A DNA stretch of 64,000 bases from Candidatus Intricatilinea gracilis (GTDB lineage: Bacteria > Pseudomonadota > Gammaproteobacteria > Burkholderiales > Burkholderiaceae_C). A program made the position numbers and the translations under genes. The stretch is from positions 124,001 to 188,000 of the forward strand of contig JADJDQ010000004.1 in NCBI GenBank assembly GCA_016702605.1, written 5' to 3'. Of the stretch, positions 36,094-45,222 are shown piece by piece. Below the pieces are notes generated by a model. The model worked only from the letters and a program-made list of their open reading frames with translations, did no database searches and had not been told where the DNA came from. The number at the start of each line of letters is the position of its first letter. Positions within the stretch are counted from its first letter, which is position 1.

Positions 36094-36744
36094 ATGTCCA
36101 TCGAGCCGCGCTACATCGCGCTCGCGCTGGCCGCGGTGGCTTATGCCGCCGGTTCACATCTGCTGATGACCTGGTTCGGTGATTCGCCGCTGGCCATGCT
36201 GGCCCAGTTCGGTCCGGTGGCCGTGCTCGGCATCGTCGGCCTGTGGCGCAGCGGCCAGCGTGGTCTGGCCTTGGTGATCACGGCGGTCGTGGTGTTGTTG
36301 ATCGAACGTGTCTTCAACGGCGCCGAGACCTCGCCGCAGCAGGTCTACCTGCTGCAATACAGCGCCATCAACATCGGTGTGGGCCTGTGGTTCGCCAGTT
36401 CGATGCGTGTCGGCAGCCAACCCCTCATCTCGCGTGTGGCCGAACGTGTGCACGGCCACCTCGACCCGGTGATGGCGGCCTACACCCGGCGTGTCACCTT
36501 GTCGTGGGTGATCTATTTCGTCGTGGCGGTGGGTGTGTCGTTCGTGCTGTACCTGTTCGCCGACTTCGAGCGCTGGTCCTTGTTCGCCAACGTGCTGACG
36601 CCGATCGGCGGCTGCAGCTTGTTCGTGGGTGAATACCTGTTGCGTTACCGACTGCACCCCGAGTTCGAACGTGTCAGCATGGCGGCCGCCGTGCGTGCCT
36701 GGCGCGCCCCGGCGCTCAGCAGTGACACCGATCGTCGGGCCTGA
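36094..36744 (+). CDS. COG4648-type membrane protein
   Basis: A 216-residue inner-membrane protein with about five to six hydrophobic segments (ALALAAVAYAAGSHLL, MLAQFGPVAVLGIVGLW, ALVITAVVVLLIERV, VIYFVVAVGVSFVLYLFA). The motif VFNGAETSPQQVYLLQY and VFADFERWSLFANVLTP-like segment are typical of the unnamed membrane protein found next to ACP and AMP ligase in aryl polyene clusters. Its role is unknown; it may anchor the synthase at the membrane. Confidence 0.8.
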   Translation: MSIEPRYIALALAAVAYAAGSHLLMTWFGDSPLAMLAQFGPVAVLGIVGLWRSGQRGLALVITAVVVLLIERVFNGAETSPQQVYLLQYSAINIGVGLWFASSMRVGSQPLISRVAERVHGHLDPVMAAYTRRVTLSWVIYFVVAVGVSFVLYLFADFERWSLFANVLTPIGGCSLFVGEYLLRYRLHPEFERVSMAAAVRAWRAPALSSDTDRRA

Positions 36745-36836
36745 ACGGGCATCCCACCCGACGTCCGACCGCTGCGGCACCATCAGCGTCACCGGCCGGT
36801 CGTGGCGCCCCGGGCCAGCCGAGTGACTCAACGCCC

Positions 36837-38453
36837 ATGACCTCGTCCACCTTGCCACCCTCCACGGACCGATCACCCGACCGTTCGCTGGCCGCCGTGC
36901 CCGACCAGCTGGCCGCGCCGGTGGCGACGCCCGCACCGGCCTCGACCTGGCCGCTGCTCGCCGCGAGTGATCTCGATGCACCGGTGGCCTGGCGCGCCGG
37001 CCAACCACTCAGCCGGCGCCAGTACCTGGACGACCTGGCGGGGCTGGCCGAGTCTTTGCCGGCCCACGGCCCGGTGCTGGCGCTCAGTGTCGATCGTTAC
37101 CGTTTTGCGCTTGCCCTGGGCGCGGCGGTGCAGCGCGGGTACTACAGCCTGCTGCCGCCCAACCACACGGCCGACATGGTCGAACGCCTGAAGCGGCTGC
37201 ATCCGCAGGCTTATGCCCTGGTCGATCCGGATGCGCCGCAGGTCGCGTTGCCGCGAGTGGCCTTTGCCGACGCCGAGGCCGCCGCCAGCGCTGCGCCCAC
37301 TGCCAGGGCCTCCGCCGCGTCCGGTGCCGCGCTGCCAACTTCCGCCGATGCGCCGCCGCCGGCTGTGCCGCAGTGGCGGGCCGACACCGTGGTGGCCGAG
37401 GTGCTCACCTCGGGCTCGACCGGTGAGCCGACGCGCCATGCCAAACGCTGGGGTCTGCTGGTCGAGAACATCGGCGCCGAGGCCGAACGTATCGCTGCCA
37501 GCCTCGGGCTGGATCGGCAGGGCGCTGGCGGCGCGCCACCGCTGGCCGGTGTCACGCTGGTCGGTACCGTGCCGGCGCATCACATGTACGGCTTCGAGTC
37601 GACGGTGTTGCTGGCGCTGCTCGGTGGCGCCGCGTTTGCCGCCGAGCGGCCGTTCTTCCCGGCCGACATCGTGCAGGTGCTGGGTGGGGTGCCGCGTCCG
37701 CGGGTGCTGGTCACCACGCCGTTTCACCTCAAGACCCTGCTCGACGCCGGCCTGGCGCTGCCGCCGGTCGACCTCACCGTGTGTGCCACCGCGCCGCTGT
37801 CGCCGCAGCTGGCCACTCGCGCCGAAGCCGCGCTCGGCGGTCCGCTGATGGAAATCTACGGCTGCACCGAGGCCGGCCAGGTCGCCACCCGGCGCACCAC
37901 CGCCGGCCCCGAGTGGACGTGTTTTCGCGGCCTGCAGATGAGTGGCGACGGGGCCGAGTCGGTGGTCTCGGGCGGCCACGTGCCCGAGCCCACACCACTG
38001 GCCGACGTGCTCGAGGTGTTGACGCCGACACGCTTTCGCCTGCTCGGGCGTGCCAACGATCTCATCAACGTGGCCGGCAAACGCAGCTCGATCAGCCACC
38101 TCAACTACCACCTCAACAGCATCGAAGGTGTGCTGGACGGCGCTTTCTGGCTGCCGCCGGCCGATGCCGAGGCGGTGGTGCGGCTGATCGCCTTTGTCGT
38201 GGCACCGGGCCTGGCGCGCGAGCAGTTGCTGAGCGCGCTGCGCCTGCGTGTCGACCCGGCCTTCCTGCCGCGCCGCATCGTCATGCTGGGCGAACTGCCG
38301 CGTGACCCCACCGGCAAGTTGCCCGCCAGTCGCCTGGCCCTGCTGGCCGGCGAGCACGGCGTGGTGCCCGCTGCAGGCCCGACGTCCGGCACCTCAGCCG
38401 ACGCGTCTACCGGTGCTGCAGGCGGCCCGCCAGCCGCGCCGCCTTCAGCATGA
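36837..38453 (+). CDS. AMP-dependent acyl/aryl ligase of the polyene cluster
   Basis: A 538-residue adenylating enzyme, probably loading the starter acid onto the ACP. The nucleotide motif is EVLTSGSTGEPTRHAKRW, with EIYGCTEAGQVATR (motif with the acidic Thr-Glu) and the C-terminal catalytic Lys in DPTGKLPASRL. The hinge reads LLGRANDLINVAGKRSS. Ala/Pro/Ser-rich inserts occur at ~150-178 and at the C-terminal end. The next gene overlaps its stop (ATGA). By role it corresponds to ApeH of E. coli-type aryl polyene systems; the substrate cannot be read from sequence. Confidence 0.85.
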   Translation: MTSSTLPPSTDRSPDRSLAAVPDQLAAPVATPAPASTWPLLAASDLDAPVAWRAGQPLSRRQYLDDLAGLAESLPAHGPVLALSVDRYRFALALGAAVQRGYYSLLPPNHTADMVERLKRLHPQAYALVDPDAPQVALPRVAFADAEAAASAAPTARASAASGAALPTSADAPPPAVPQWRADTVVAEVLTSGSTGEPTRHAKRWGLLVENIGAEAERIAASLGLDRQGAGGAPPLAGVTLVGTVPAHHMYGFESTVLLALLGGAAFAAERPFFPADIVQVLGGVPRPRVLVTTPFHLKTLLDAGLALPPVDLTVCATAPLSPQLATRAEAALGGPLMEIYGCTEAGQVATRRTTAGPEWTCFRGLQMSGDGAESVVSGGHVPEPTPLADVLEVLTPTRFRLLGRANDLINVAGKRSSISHLNYHLNSIEGVLDGAFWLPPADAEAVVRLIAFVVAPGLAREQLLSALRLRVDPAFLPRRIVMLGELPRDPTGKLPASRLALLAGEHGVVPAAGPTSGTSADASTGAAGGPPAAPPSA

Positions 38454-38821
38454 CACCGGTCGAACTTCAGGTGCCGATCGACCACCCGGCGTTTGCCGGC
38501 CACTTTCCAGGCCAGCCGCTGTTGCCGGGGGTCTGTCTCGTCGGTCTGGTGCTCGACGCCTGCCTGGCCGACGCCGACCTGGCGCCTTGTCTGCAGGCCG
38601 GCCCGACCAGCCCCTTGCGTCTGGCCCAGGCCAAGTTCCTTGCGCCGGTGTTGCCGGGTGACCGCCTGGCCCTGAGCTGGCAACTGCGGGGTGCCGCACC
38701 GGCGCAAAAGCTCGCCTTTGATGTCACACGTCTGGCTTCGGGCGCCGAGCCGGCCCGGCTGGCTGCGAGTGGTGTCTTCGAGCTGACCGTGCCGCCTGCC
38801 GCATCCGGGACGCCAGCATGA
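38450..38821 (+). CDS. FabZ/ApeI-like 3-hydroxyacyl-ACP dehydratase
   Basis: A 123-residue hotdog-fold protein that would remove water from the 3-hydroxyacyl chain to form each double bond. The motif HPAFAGHFPGQPLLPGV (~14-30) is that of FabZ and ApeI, with the catalytic histidine in GHFPG. It overlaps both neighbours by four bases. A second, different dehydratase lies at 47531-48106, as in known aryl polyene systems. Confidence 0.87.
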   Translation: MTPVELQVPIDHPAFAGHFPGQPLLPGVCLVGLVLDACLADADLAPCLQAGPTSPLRLAQAKFLAPVLPGDRLALSWQLRGAAPAQKLAFDVTRLASGAEPARLAASGVFELTVPPAASGTPA

Positions 38822-39891
38822 ACGCCTTGCGAACGCCGCCACCAGCAGCCGTTGTCCCTCCCGGTGCCAGCTCACCCTCGGGCGCCGGCTGGATCGACCA
38901 GGGTGAACGCAGCAACCGCGCCACGCTGGCGTTGATGCGCTGGATCGCCACCACCCTGGGCCGGCGCCTGGCGCGGCTGGTGCTGCATCCGATCAGCCTG
39001 TACTTCCTGCTGTTCAACCGCAAGGCCGCGGCAGCGTCGAGCGATTACCTGGCGCGTGTGTTCGGCCGCCCGCCGCGCCTGGTCGAACGTTACCGCCACA
39101 TCCACCACTTTGCCGCCACCATCCTCGACCGCGTCTACCTGCTGCAGGAGCGGTTCGACGAGTTCCAGATCGACATCGTCAACAGCGAAGCACTCGACCA
39201 GGTGCTGGTGCAGGGCGGCGGTGCCTTGCTGGTGGGGGCACATCTGGGCAGCTTCGAGGTGCTGCGGGCGCTGGGCCAGTCGCGCCGTGGCCAGAAGGTG
39301 GCGATGGTGATGTACGAGGACAACGCCCGCCTGCTCAATGCCACCTTGCGCGCCATCGCGCCGCAGCACGATCTGCACATCATTGCGCTCGGCCGGCTCG
39401 AAGCCATGCTCACGCTGCGCGACTGGCTGGCCGACGGCGGCATCGCCGGCATGCTGGGTGACCGCAGCCTGCCGCCGCCGCGCCGCGCCGGGGCGACGAC
39501 GTCGGGCACACCAGCGGCGCCGGCGGCGGCGCCTTCGCCCACGCACCAGCACGCTGTCGACTTCCTCGGTGCCCGGGCCCGGTTCACCGACGGCCCGTTC
39601 CGCATCGCCGCCTTGTTGCGCCAGCCGGTGGTCTTCATGGCCGGGCTATACCTCGGTGGCAACCGTTACCAGCTGCGTTTCGAGCAACTGGCCGATTTCC
39701 GCCAGCGCGCGGCCAGTCCGGCCGAGCGTGATGTGGCAATCCGCGCCGGGCTGGAACGTTATGTGGCCATGCTCGACCAACTGTGCCGCGCCCAGCCCTA
39801 CAACTGGTTCAACTTCTACGACTACTGGGCCGCTGGCGACCACACGACACCAGGCGCCGGCCCGGATCGACCACCCCCACCGCAGCCCTGA
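38818..39891 (+). CDS. HtrB/LpxL-like lipid acyltransferase
   Basis: A 357-residue membrane-associated acyltransferase of the lysophospholipid/lipid A group, likely joining the polyene to a lipid. It has a hydrophobic N-terminal part, the motif LVGAHLGSFEVLRALG (the HxxxxE/D site) and the C-terminal PYNWFNFYDYW, typical of this family. An Ala/Pro/Thr insert (GATTSGTPAAPAAAPSPT) splits residues ~222-245. Gene order after the dehydratase matches aryl polyene clusters. Confidence 0.86.
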   Translation: MNALRTPPPAAVVPPGASSPSGAGWIDQGERSNRATLALMRWIATTLGRRLARLVLHPISLYFLLFNRKAAAASSDYLARVFGRPPRLVERYRHIHHFAATILDRVYLLQERFDEFQIDIVNSEALDQVLVQGGGALLVGAHLGSFEVLRALGQSRRGQKVAMVMYEDNARLLNATLRAIAPQHDLHIIALGRLEAMLTLRDWLADGGIAGMLGDRSLPPPRRAGATTSGTPAAPAAAPSPTHQHAVDFLGARARFTDGPFRIAALLRQPVVFMAGLYLGGNRYQLRFEQLADFRQRAASPAERDVAIRAGLERYVAMLDQLCRAQPYNWFNFYDYWAAGDHTTPGAGPDRPPPPQP

Positions 39892-39899
39892 TCGAGACC

Positions 39900-40613
39900 A
39901 TGCACCTCACCCTGCCGAGCCGCCCATGGCTAGCCAGCCTGACCGTCCTGCTGCGCCGGTTGTTGCAGCCGATGTGCCTGGCGCTGCTGTGGCCGCTGCT
40001 GGCCAGCGCCGCGCCACTCGATCTGGACCCGCTCATGAAGCTGCTCGCCAAGGTGGGCTCGGGTGAGGCGACCTTCGTCGAGAAGAAATACATCGCCCAG
40101 CTCGATGCACCTCTCGAATCGAGCGGGCGCCTGAGTTTCAACGCGCCCGATTCGTTCGTGCGTGAAACCCTCAAGCCGCGCCGCGACCGCATCGCCGTCA
40201 CCGGCAACACACTGGTGATGAGCCAGGGCAACCGCAGCCGCACCGTGCAGCTCGACGCCACACCCGAAGCCGCAGTGATCGTCGAGGCCGTGCGCGGCAC
40301 CCTCAGCGGCAACCGCGCCGTGCTCGAGCGCCACTTCACCCTGCAGGCGCAGGGCAGCCTGGAGCGCTGGCTCATCGAACTGGTGCCCCGCGATGCCCGC
40401 ATGCGCGCCCAGGTGACCCAGATCCGTGTCATCGGTCAGCAAGCGCAACTGCGCGAAGTGACCGTGATGCTGGCCGACGGTGACCGCAGCGTCATGAGTA
40501 TCACGCCCATTGCACCGCCCGCACCGCCCGCACCGCCGGCGGCGCCGCCTGCCGTTCCGGCCCCCGCAGCATCCACATCGGCTGCGGCACCGGCTGCCGC
40601 CTCGGGACAGTGA
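39900..40613 (+). CDS. LolA-like periplasmic protein of the polyene cluster
   Basis: A 237-residue exported protein. A hydrophobic segment MCLALLWPLLASA (~25-38) serves as signal. The LolA-like beta-barrel half includes GEATFVEKKYIAQLDAPLESSGRL, FVRETLKPRRDRIAVTGN and TLSGNRAVLERHFTL. It would shield a hydrophobic product on its way to the outer membrane. The tail is Ala/Pro-rich. It overlaps the exporter gene by four bases, as carrier and pump pairs often do. Confidence 0.85.
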   Translation: MHLTLPSRPWLASLTVLLRRLLQPMCLALLWPLLASAAPLDLDPLMKLLAKVGSGEATFVEKKYIAQLDAPLESSGRLSFNAPDSFVRETLKPRRDRIAVTGNTLVMSQGNRSRTVQLDATPEAAVIVEAVRGTLSGNRAVLERHFTLQAQGSLERWLIELVPRDARMRAQVTQIRVIGQQAQLREVTVMLADGDRSVMSITPIAPPAPPAPPAAPPAVPAPAASTSAAAPAAASGQ

Positions 40614-43240
40614 AGCTGCGACTGCACCCCGGCGCCGGGCGCGCCCTGCTGATCTGGCTGGTGCTGATGGCGCTGGGCGGCCTGCTGGCGGCGCGTGCGC
40701 GTTTTGTCACCGACCTGTCGGCCTTTCTGCCGGCGGCACCCACGGCCGAACAACGGGTGTTGCTCGACCAGTTGCGCGACGGTGTGAGCAGCCGCCTGGT
40801 GCTGATCGGCCTGCGTGGCGGCACACCCGAGCAGCGCGCCGCCGCGTCGCGTGCCCTGGCCGACAAGTTGCGCGCCAGTGGTGAGTTCGACGCCGTGCAC
40901 AACGGCGACCATGGCAACGAACGCGCTGTCGGTGAACTGCTGTTTGCACACCGCTATCTGCTCAGTCCGGCGGTCGATGCCGAACGGTTCAGCGTGGACG
41001 GCCTGCGCGGCGGCATCGACGACACCTTGTCGCTGCTCGGCACACCAGCCGGCAGCCTGATCAAACCCATCCTGCAGCGCGACCCGACCGGCGAAACCGT
41101 GCGCCTGGCCGAAGCCATGAGTGGTGGCAACTCACCACGCAGCGAGGCGGGCGTGTGGGCCTCACGCAGCCAGCCGCGCGCCCTGCTGGTGGCCACCACC
41201 CGAGCGCCAGGCAGCGATCTGGACGGTCAGCAACAGGCACTCGACCTGGTGCGAAGCGCCTTTGCCGAGGTGGCGGCGGCGGACGCCAAGGCACAGGCAG
41301 AGCCCGCCTCGGCGGCATCGTCAGCCGCGGGCACCGCGTCAACCGGCGCGCCAGCGTCGACAGCGGCAACAACGGCAACAGCACCGACGGTGGCGTCGAC
41401 CTCGAAGCAGGACGATGTTCAGGCGCTCAGTCTCGAACTGAGCGGTCCGGGCTCGTTCGGCGTGGCGGCCCGCAGCCAGATCAAGGGTGAGATCGAGCGC
41501 CTCGCCCTGCTCGGCACCATCGCCATGCTGGGCCTGCTGCTGCTGGCCTTCGGTTCACTGCCGGCGCTGGGGCTGGCGCTGCTGCCGGTGGCCAGTGGTG
41601 TGGTGGGCGGCATGGCGGCGGTGGGGCTGGTGCATGGTCAGATCCACGGCATCACGCTTGGTTTCGGCACCACGCTGATTGGCGAGGCGGTCGACTACGC
41701 CATCTACTACCTGGTGCAGGCGCGCGCCGGTGTCGACGCTCGTGCCGCCGCCGGCCAGGTGGGTGCGGCCGGGCAGCCGGGCTGGCGCACCTGGCTCGGC
41801 AGCAGCTGGCCCACGGTCAAGCTGGGCCTGTACACCTCGGTGGCCGGTTTTGCGGCGCTGCTGGTGTCGGGTTTTTCGGGCCTGGCGCAGCTGGGTCTGT
41901 TTTCGGTGGCCGGGCTGGTGGCGGCCACCTTGACGACACGTTTTCTGCTCGTGCGCCTGGCGCCCGACGGTGCACCGGGTGTCGGCCAGCGCCGTCTGCT
42001 GGCGGCCATCACCTCACGTGGTGTCCATTTTCTGCCGCTGCTGCGCTGGCCGCTGCTGGCGCTGAGCCTGGGCGCAGCGCTGCTGCTGGCACTCGGGCCG
42101 TCGCCCTGGCGCGCCGGTTTGTCGGCGCTCAGCCCGGTGCCGGCTGCCGCCGTGGCACTCGACGCCGACCTGCGCGGCGACCTGGGCGCCGCCGACAGCG
42201 GCAGTCTCGTGGCGGTGGAGGCCGACAGCGAGGCGCAGGCGCTGGAGCGCGCTGAACTGGCTGGCGCGCGCCTGGATGCCCTGGTCGAGCAGGGTCTGCT
42301 GCGCGGTTACACCTCACCGGCGCGTTTGTTGCCCAGCCCCTCGACCCAGCTGGCGCGCCAGGCCGCCTTGCCCGATGCCGATGCACTCAGCGCGCGACTG
42401 ACCGAAGCCACCACCGGCGGGCCGCTGCCTGCGGCGCGTCTGCAGGGTTTTGTGGCCGACGTGCAGGCGCAGCGTGTGCTGGCACCCCTCACCGCTGCCG
42501 ACTTTGCCGGCACACCACTGGCCAGTGCCTTGTCGGCGCAGCTGGTGTCGAGCCCGACAGTCCAGGCGCAGACCTCATCCGAGCCCGGTGCAGCGGCCCA
42601 GCGATGGACCGCGTTGATCAGCCTGCAACTGCCTGAGCCCGACCCCGGCGCTGCCGACATCCGTGTACCGGTGCAGCAGGCGCTGGCTGGTCTGACGGGC
42701 ACACGACTGGTGCAGATCCAGCCCGAACTGGCCGCGCTGTATTCACACTACCTGGTCGAGGCGCGTTGGCAGGCGTCGATCGGCGCCCTGGTGGTGCTGG
42801 CGCTGCTGGCCTGGCACATCAAGAACCTGCGCCGGCTGGCGCGGGTGGTGTTGCCCATGCTGGCCAGCGTGCTGCTGGTGCTGGGCGGATTGACGCTGGC
42901 CGGCCAGGCCCTGGGTGTGCTGCACCTGGTGGGGCTGCTGCTGGTGGTGGCAGTGGGTTCCAACTACGCCTTGTTCTTCGACCACCTGGGGCAACAGACC
43001 GGTGGTGACCTGCGGCTGGCCGACCAGGCACCCGACCAGACACGCAACGACACCCTGGCCTCGCTGCTGCTGGCCAACCTCACCACGGTGGTGTCGTTCG
43101 GCCTGCTGGCCAGTTCGTCGGTGGGGGCGCTCGCGGCCATCGGCCAGGTGGTGGCGCCCGGGGCGTTGCTGGCACTGCTGCTCTCGGCGGCGTTCCTGGC
43201 GCCGCGGCGTGCCAGGGTGGGCTCGGCGCAAAGCGGCTAG
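40610..43240 (+). CDS. MMPL/RND-family exporter of the polyene cluster
   Basis: An 876-residue inner-membrane transporter with two blocks of membrane segments (about 295-450 and 720-860), each after a periplasmic domain, as in the COG4258 exporters. Conserved parts include GEAVDYAIYYLVQAR and GSNYALFFDHLG, the functional segments of the paired membrane domains. An Ala/Thr/Ser-rich insert lies at ~222-270 in the first periplasmic loop. It is expected to move the finished lipid-linked polyene out of the inner membrane. Confidence 0.88.
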   Translation: MKLRLHPGAGRALLIWLVLMALGGLLAARARFVTDLSAFLPAAPTAEQRVLLDQLRDGVSSRLVLIGLRGGTPEQRAAASRALADKLRASGEFDAVHNGDHGNERAVGELLFAHRYLLSPAVDAERFSVDGLRGGIDDTLSLLGTPAGSLIKPILQRDPTGETVRLAEAMSGGNSPRSEAGVWASRSQPRALLVATTRAPGSDLDGQQQALDLVRSAFAEVAAADAKAQAEPASAASSAAGTASTGAPASTAATTATAPTVASTSKQDDVQALSLELSGPGSFGVAARSQIKGEIERLALLGTIAMLGLLLLAFGSLPALGLALLPVASGVVGGMAAVGLVHGQIHGITLGFGTTLIGEAVDYAIYYLVQARAGVDARAAAGQVGAAGQPGWRTWLGSSWPTVKLGLYTSVAGFAALLVSGFSGLAQLGLFSVAGLVAATLTTRFLLVRLAPDGAPGVGQRRLLAAITSRGVHFLPLLRWPLLALSLGAALLLALGPSPWRAGLSALSPVPAAAVALDADLRGDLGAADSGSLVAVEADSEAQALERAELAGARLDALVEQGLLRGYTSPARLLPSPSTQLARQAALPDADALSARLTEATTGGPLPAARLQGFVADVQAQRVLAPLTAADFAGTPLASALSAQLVSSPTVQAQTSSEPGAAAQRWTALISLQLPEPDPGAADIRVPVQQALAGLTGTRLVQIQPELAALYSHYLVEARWQASIGALVVLALLAWHIKNLRRLARVVLPMLASVLLVLGGLTLAGQALGVLHLVGLLLVVAVGSNYALFFDHLGQQTGGDLRLADQAPDQTRNDTLASLLLANLTTVVSFGLLASSSVGALAAIGQVVAPGALLALLLSAAFLAPRRARVGSAQSG

Positions 43241-43399
43241 CGGCGGCCCGCCGACGCACGGGCCGCGGACTGCCGGCCTTGTGGGAAAATCGAAACATCC
43301 ACACCAGGCTGATCGTCGCCCGCGCGAGCTGCGCGCCGACGCCACCGCGACACCCCGCCGACCCCACCTCTCGCACCGCCCGGTGCACCTACTTCAGCC

Positions 43400-44374
43400 G
43401 TGTTCACTTCCGATTCGCACCGGCCCGTGTCGCCCTGGCCTGTTCCCCTGCTCTACAAGGTGAGCGCGCTGGTGCATCTGGCGGCCCTGGTGCTGCTGGT
43501 GATACACGCCGAGTGGTGGCCGGTGGCTGTGGTGGCACTGGTCGTCAACCATGCGGTGATCTGCGCCAGCAGCCTGTTGCCGCGTTCGCAGTGGATCGGT
43601 CGCAACGTCATCCGCCTGCCGGGCGCGTCGGCAAGGCGTGGTGAGCTGGCGCTCACCATCGACGACGGCCCCGATCCACACGTCACCCCGGCTGTGCTCG
43701 ACCTGCTGGCCCACCACGGCGTGCGCGCCAGCTTCTTCTGCATTGCCGATCGGGCCGAGCGCCATCCCGAACTGGTGACCCGCATCGTGGCCGAGGGACA
43801 CGAGGTGCACAACCACACGGCGCGTCACGACCACCGCTTCTCGCTGCTCGGCCCGGCGGCCTTCCGGCGTGAGATCGGCTCGGCGCAGGCCACACTCGCG
43901 CGGTTGGCCGGTGTGCGGCCGACGTGTTTTCGCGCCCCGGCCGGTCTGCGCAACATCATGCTGTCACCGGTGCTGCACGAACTCGGCCTGACTCTGGTGA
44001 GCTGGACGCGGCGCGGTTACGACACACGCGAACGCGATCCAGCGCGAGTGCTCGCCCGGTTGATCGGCCCCGGCCTGCGCGGCGGCGACATCCTGCTGCT
44101 GCACGACGGCCATGCCGCCCGCGACGCGCTTGGCGCGCCGGTGCTGCTGGCCGTGTTGCCGGCGCTGTTCGAGCAAGCCAGGCTGGCCGGGCTGAGCTGG
44201 GTGACACTGGGTGACGCGCTGAACGATCCGGTTATTGCGGCTGCCGGTCAGGCCGCAACACCCGGCGCTGCCACGTCGTCCGGCCCTGGCGACAAGACCA
44301 TCGACCCCGCCACGGCGCACCAGCACGCCGGGCACAACCACAGCCGGCTCCCCGCCCGGACCTACGCGCGATGA
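43400..44374 (+). CDS. NodB-type polysaccharide deacetylase family protein
   Basis: A 324-residue protein with two N-terminal membrane segments (~17-55) and a NodB domain (~75-280). Metal and catalytic motifs are TIDDGPDPHVTP, NHTARHDHRF (HxxxH site is changed to H-x-x-x-H within HTARHDH), CFRAPAGLRN and LLHDGHAARD. It would deacetylate an amino-sugar or similar. Such a gene is not in the basic E. coli aryl polyene set. The tail is disordered and ends in His-rich QHAGHNHS. The GTG start at 43400 is followed by an ATGA overlap with the next gene at the end. Confidence 0.82.
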   Translation: MFTSDSHRPVSPWPVPLLYKVSALVHLAALVLLVIHAEWWPVAVVALVVNHAVICASSLLPRSQWIGRNVIRLPGASARRGELALTIDDGPDPHVTPAVLDLLAHHGVRASFFCIADRAERHPELVTRIVAEGHEVHNHTARHDHRFSLLGPAAFRREIGSAQATLARLAGVRPTCFRAPAGLRNIMLSPVLHELGLTLVSWTRRGYDTRERDPARVLARLIGPGLRGGDILLLHDGHAARDALGAPVLLAVLPALFEQARLAGLSWVTLGDALNDPVIAAAGQAATPGAATSSGPGDKTIDPATAHQHAGHNHSRLPARTYAR

Positions 44375-45222
44375 ACACCCGCCTCGACCAGACTGCCGTC
44401 GTGTCCGGCCAGGCCACGGCCGCCGAGCCGGCTTGGCGCGCCCTGGTGGACGCCGCCCGGGCGCCCTACCGCGCGGCCGGGCACTTCGCCTGGCATTTCG
44501 CGCGTGGCAAGTTGACGCTGGACCCGGTGTTTCACTACCTGTTCGCCAGCGGCCAGATCGCGCCGGGGGCCAAGGTCGTCGACATCGGTTGTGGCCAGGG
44601 CCTGCTGGCCAGCCTCATCCTGGCCTGCGCGCGGCGCGGTGCGGTCTGGCCCGCAGGTTGGGCCGAAGCGCCGGTCGGCGCCAGTGTCACCGGCATCGAC
44701 CTCATGCCACGCGACGTGCAACGTGCCCGCGCCGCGCTGGGCGATGCCGCGCAGTTCATCTGCGCCGACATGCGCCAGGCCGAGTTGCCGCCGTGCGACG
44801 TGGTCGTCATCCTCGACGTCTTGCACTACGTCGACCATGCCGCGCAGGACGACCTGTTGCTGCGTGTGCGCGCCGCCCTCGGCCAGCGCGCGGCCGAGCG
44901 CCCGGGCCCCGGCAAGTTGCTGCTGCGCGTGGGCGACCAACACGCCACCCTCGGTTTTGCCATCAGCCAGTGGGTCGACCGGGTCGTCACACGTGTGCGT
45001 GGCCACCGTGCCGCGCCCACCCATGGCCGCCCGCTCAGCGCCTGGACCGAGCACCTGCGCGAGCTGGGTTTCGACGTCACGCCCCGGCCGATGAGTGCCG
45101 GCACCCCTTTCGCCAACGTGCTGCTGGTGGCCAGCTTGCCGGCATCCGCATCCGCATCCGCATCCGCATCCGCATCCACACCCGTACCCATACTCATACC
45201 TGCGACCGGAGCCGAGGCATGA
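44371..45222 (+). CDS. SAM-dependent methyltransferase of the polyene cluster
   Basis: A 283-residue class I methyltransferase. Motif I is VVDIGCGQGLLASLIL, followed by GIDLMPRDVQRARAAL and VVILDVLHYVDHAAQDDLL. It may methylate the aryl head group, as described for other aryl polyenes; the substrate is inferred. The C-terminus carries an Ala-Ser repeat encoded by six GCATCC units. Its start overlaps the deacetylase and its stop overlaps the ketosynthase (ATGA both times). Confidence 0.82.
   Translation: MNTRLDQTAVVSGQATAAEPAWRALVDAARAPYRAAGHFAWHFARGKLTLDPVFHYLFASGQIAPGAKVVDIGCGQGLLASLILACARRGAVWPAGWAEAPVGASVTGIDLMPRDVQRARAALGDAAQFICADMRQAELPPCDVVVILDVLHYVDHAAQDDLLLRVRAALGQRAAERPGPGKLLLRVGDQHATLGFAISQWVDRVVTRVRGHRAAPTHGRPLSAWTEHLRELGFDVTPRPMSAGTPFANVLLVASLPASASASASASASTPVPILIPATGAEA
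45142..45177 (+). repeat. GCATCC x6 tandem repeat inside a coding region
   Basis: Six exact copies of GCATCC encode an Ala-Ser run near the end of the methyltransferase. The unit is six bases, so changes in copy number keep the reading frame and only alter tail length. Confidence 0.9.

Noticed and set aside
44235..45218. In-frame upstream extension of the ketosynthase fusion to 1099 residues
   Set aside because: The extension reads through the methyltransferase in another frame and is Arg/His/Pro-rich without a fold. The ATG at 45219 with an ATGA overlap is the natural start.
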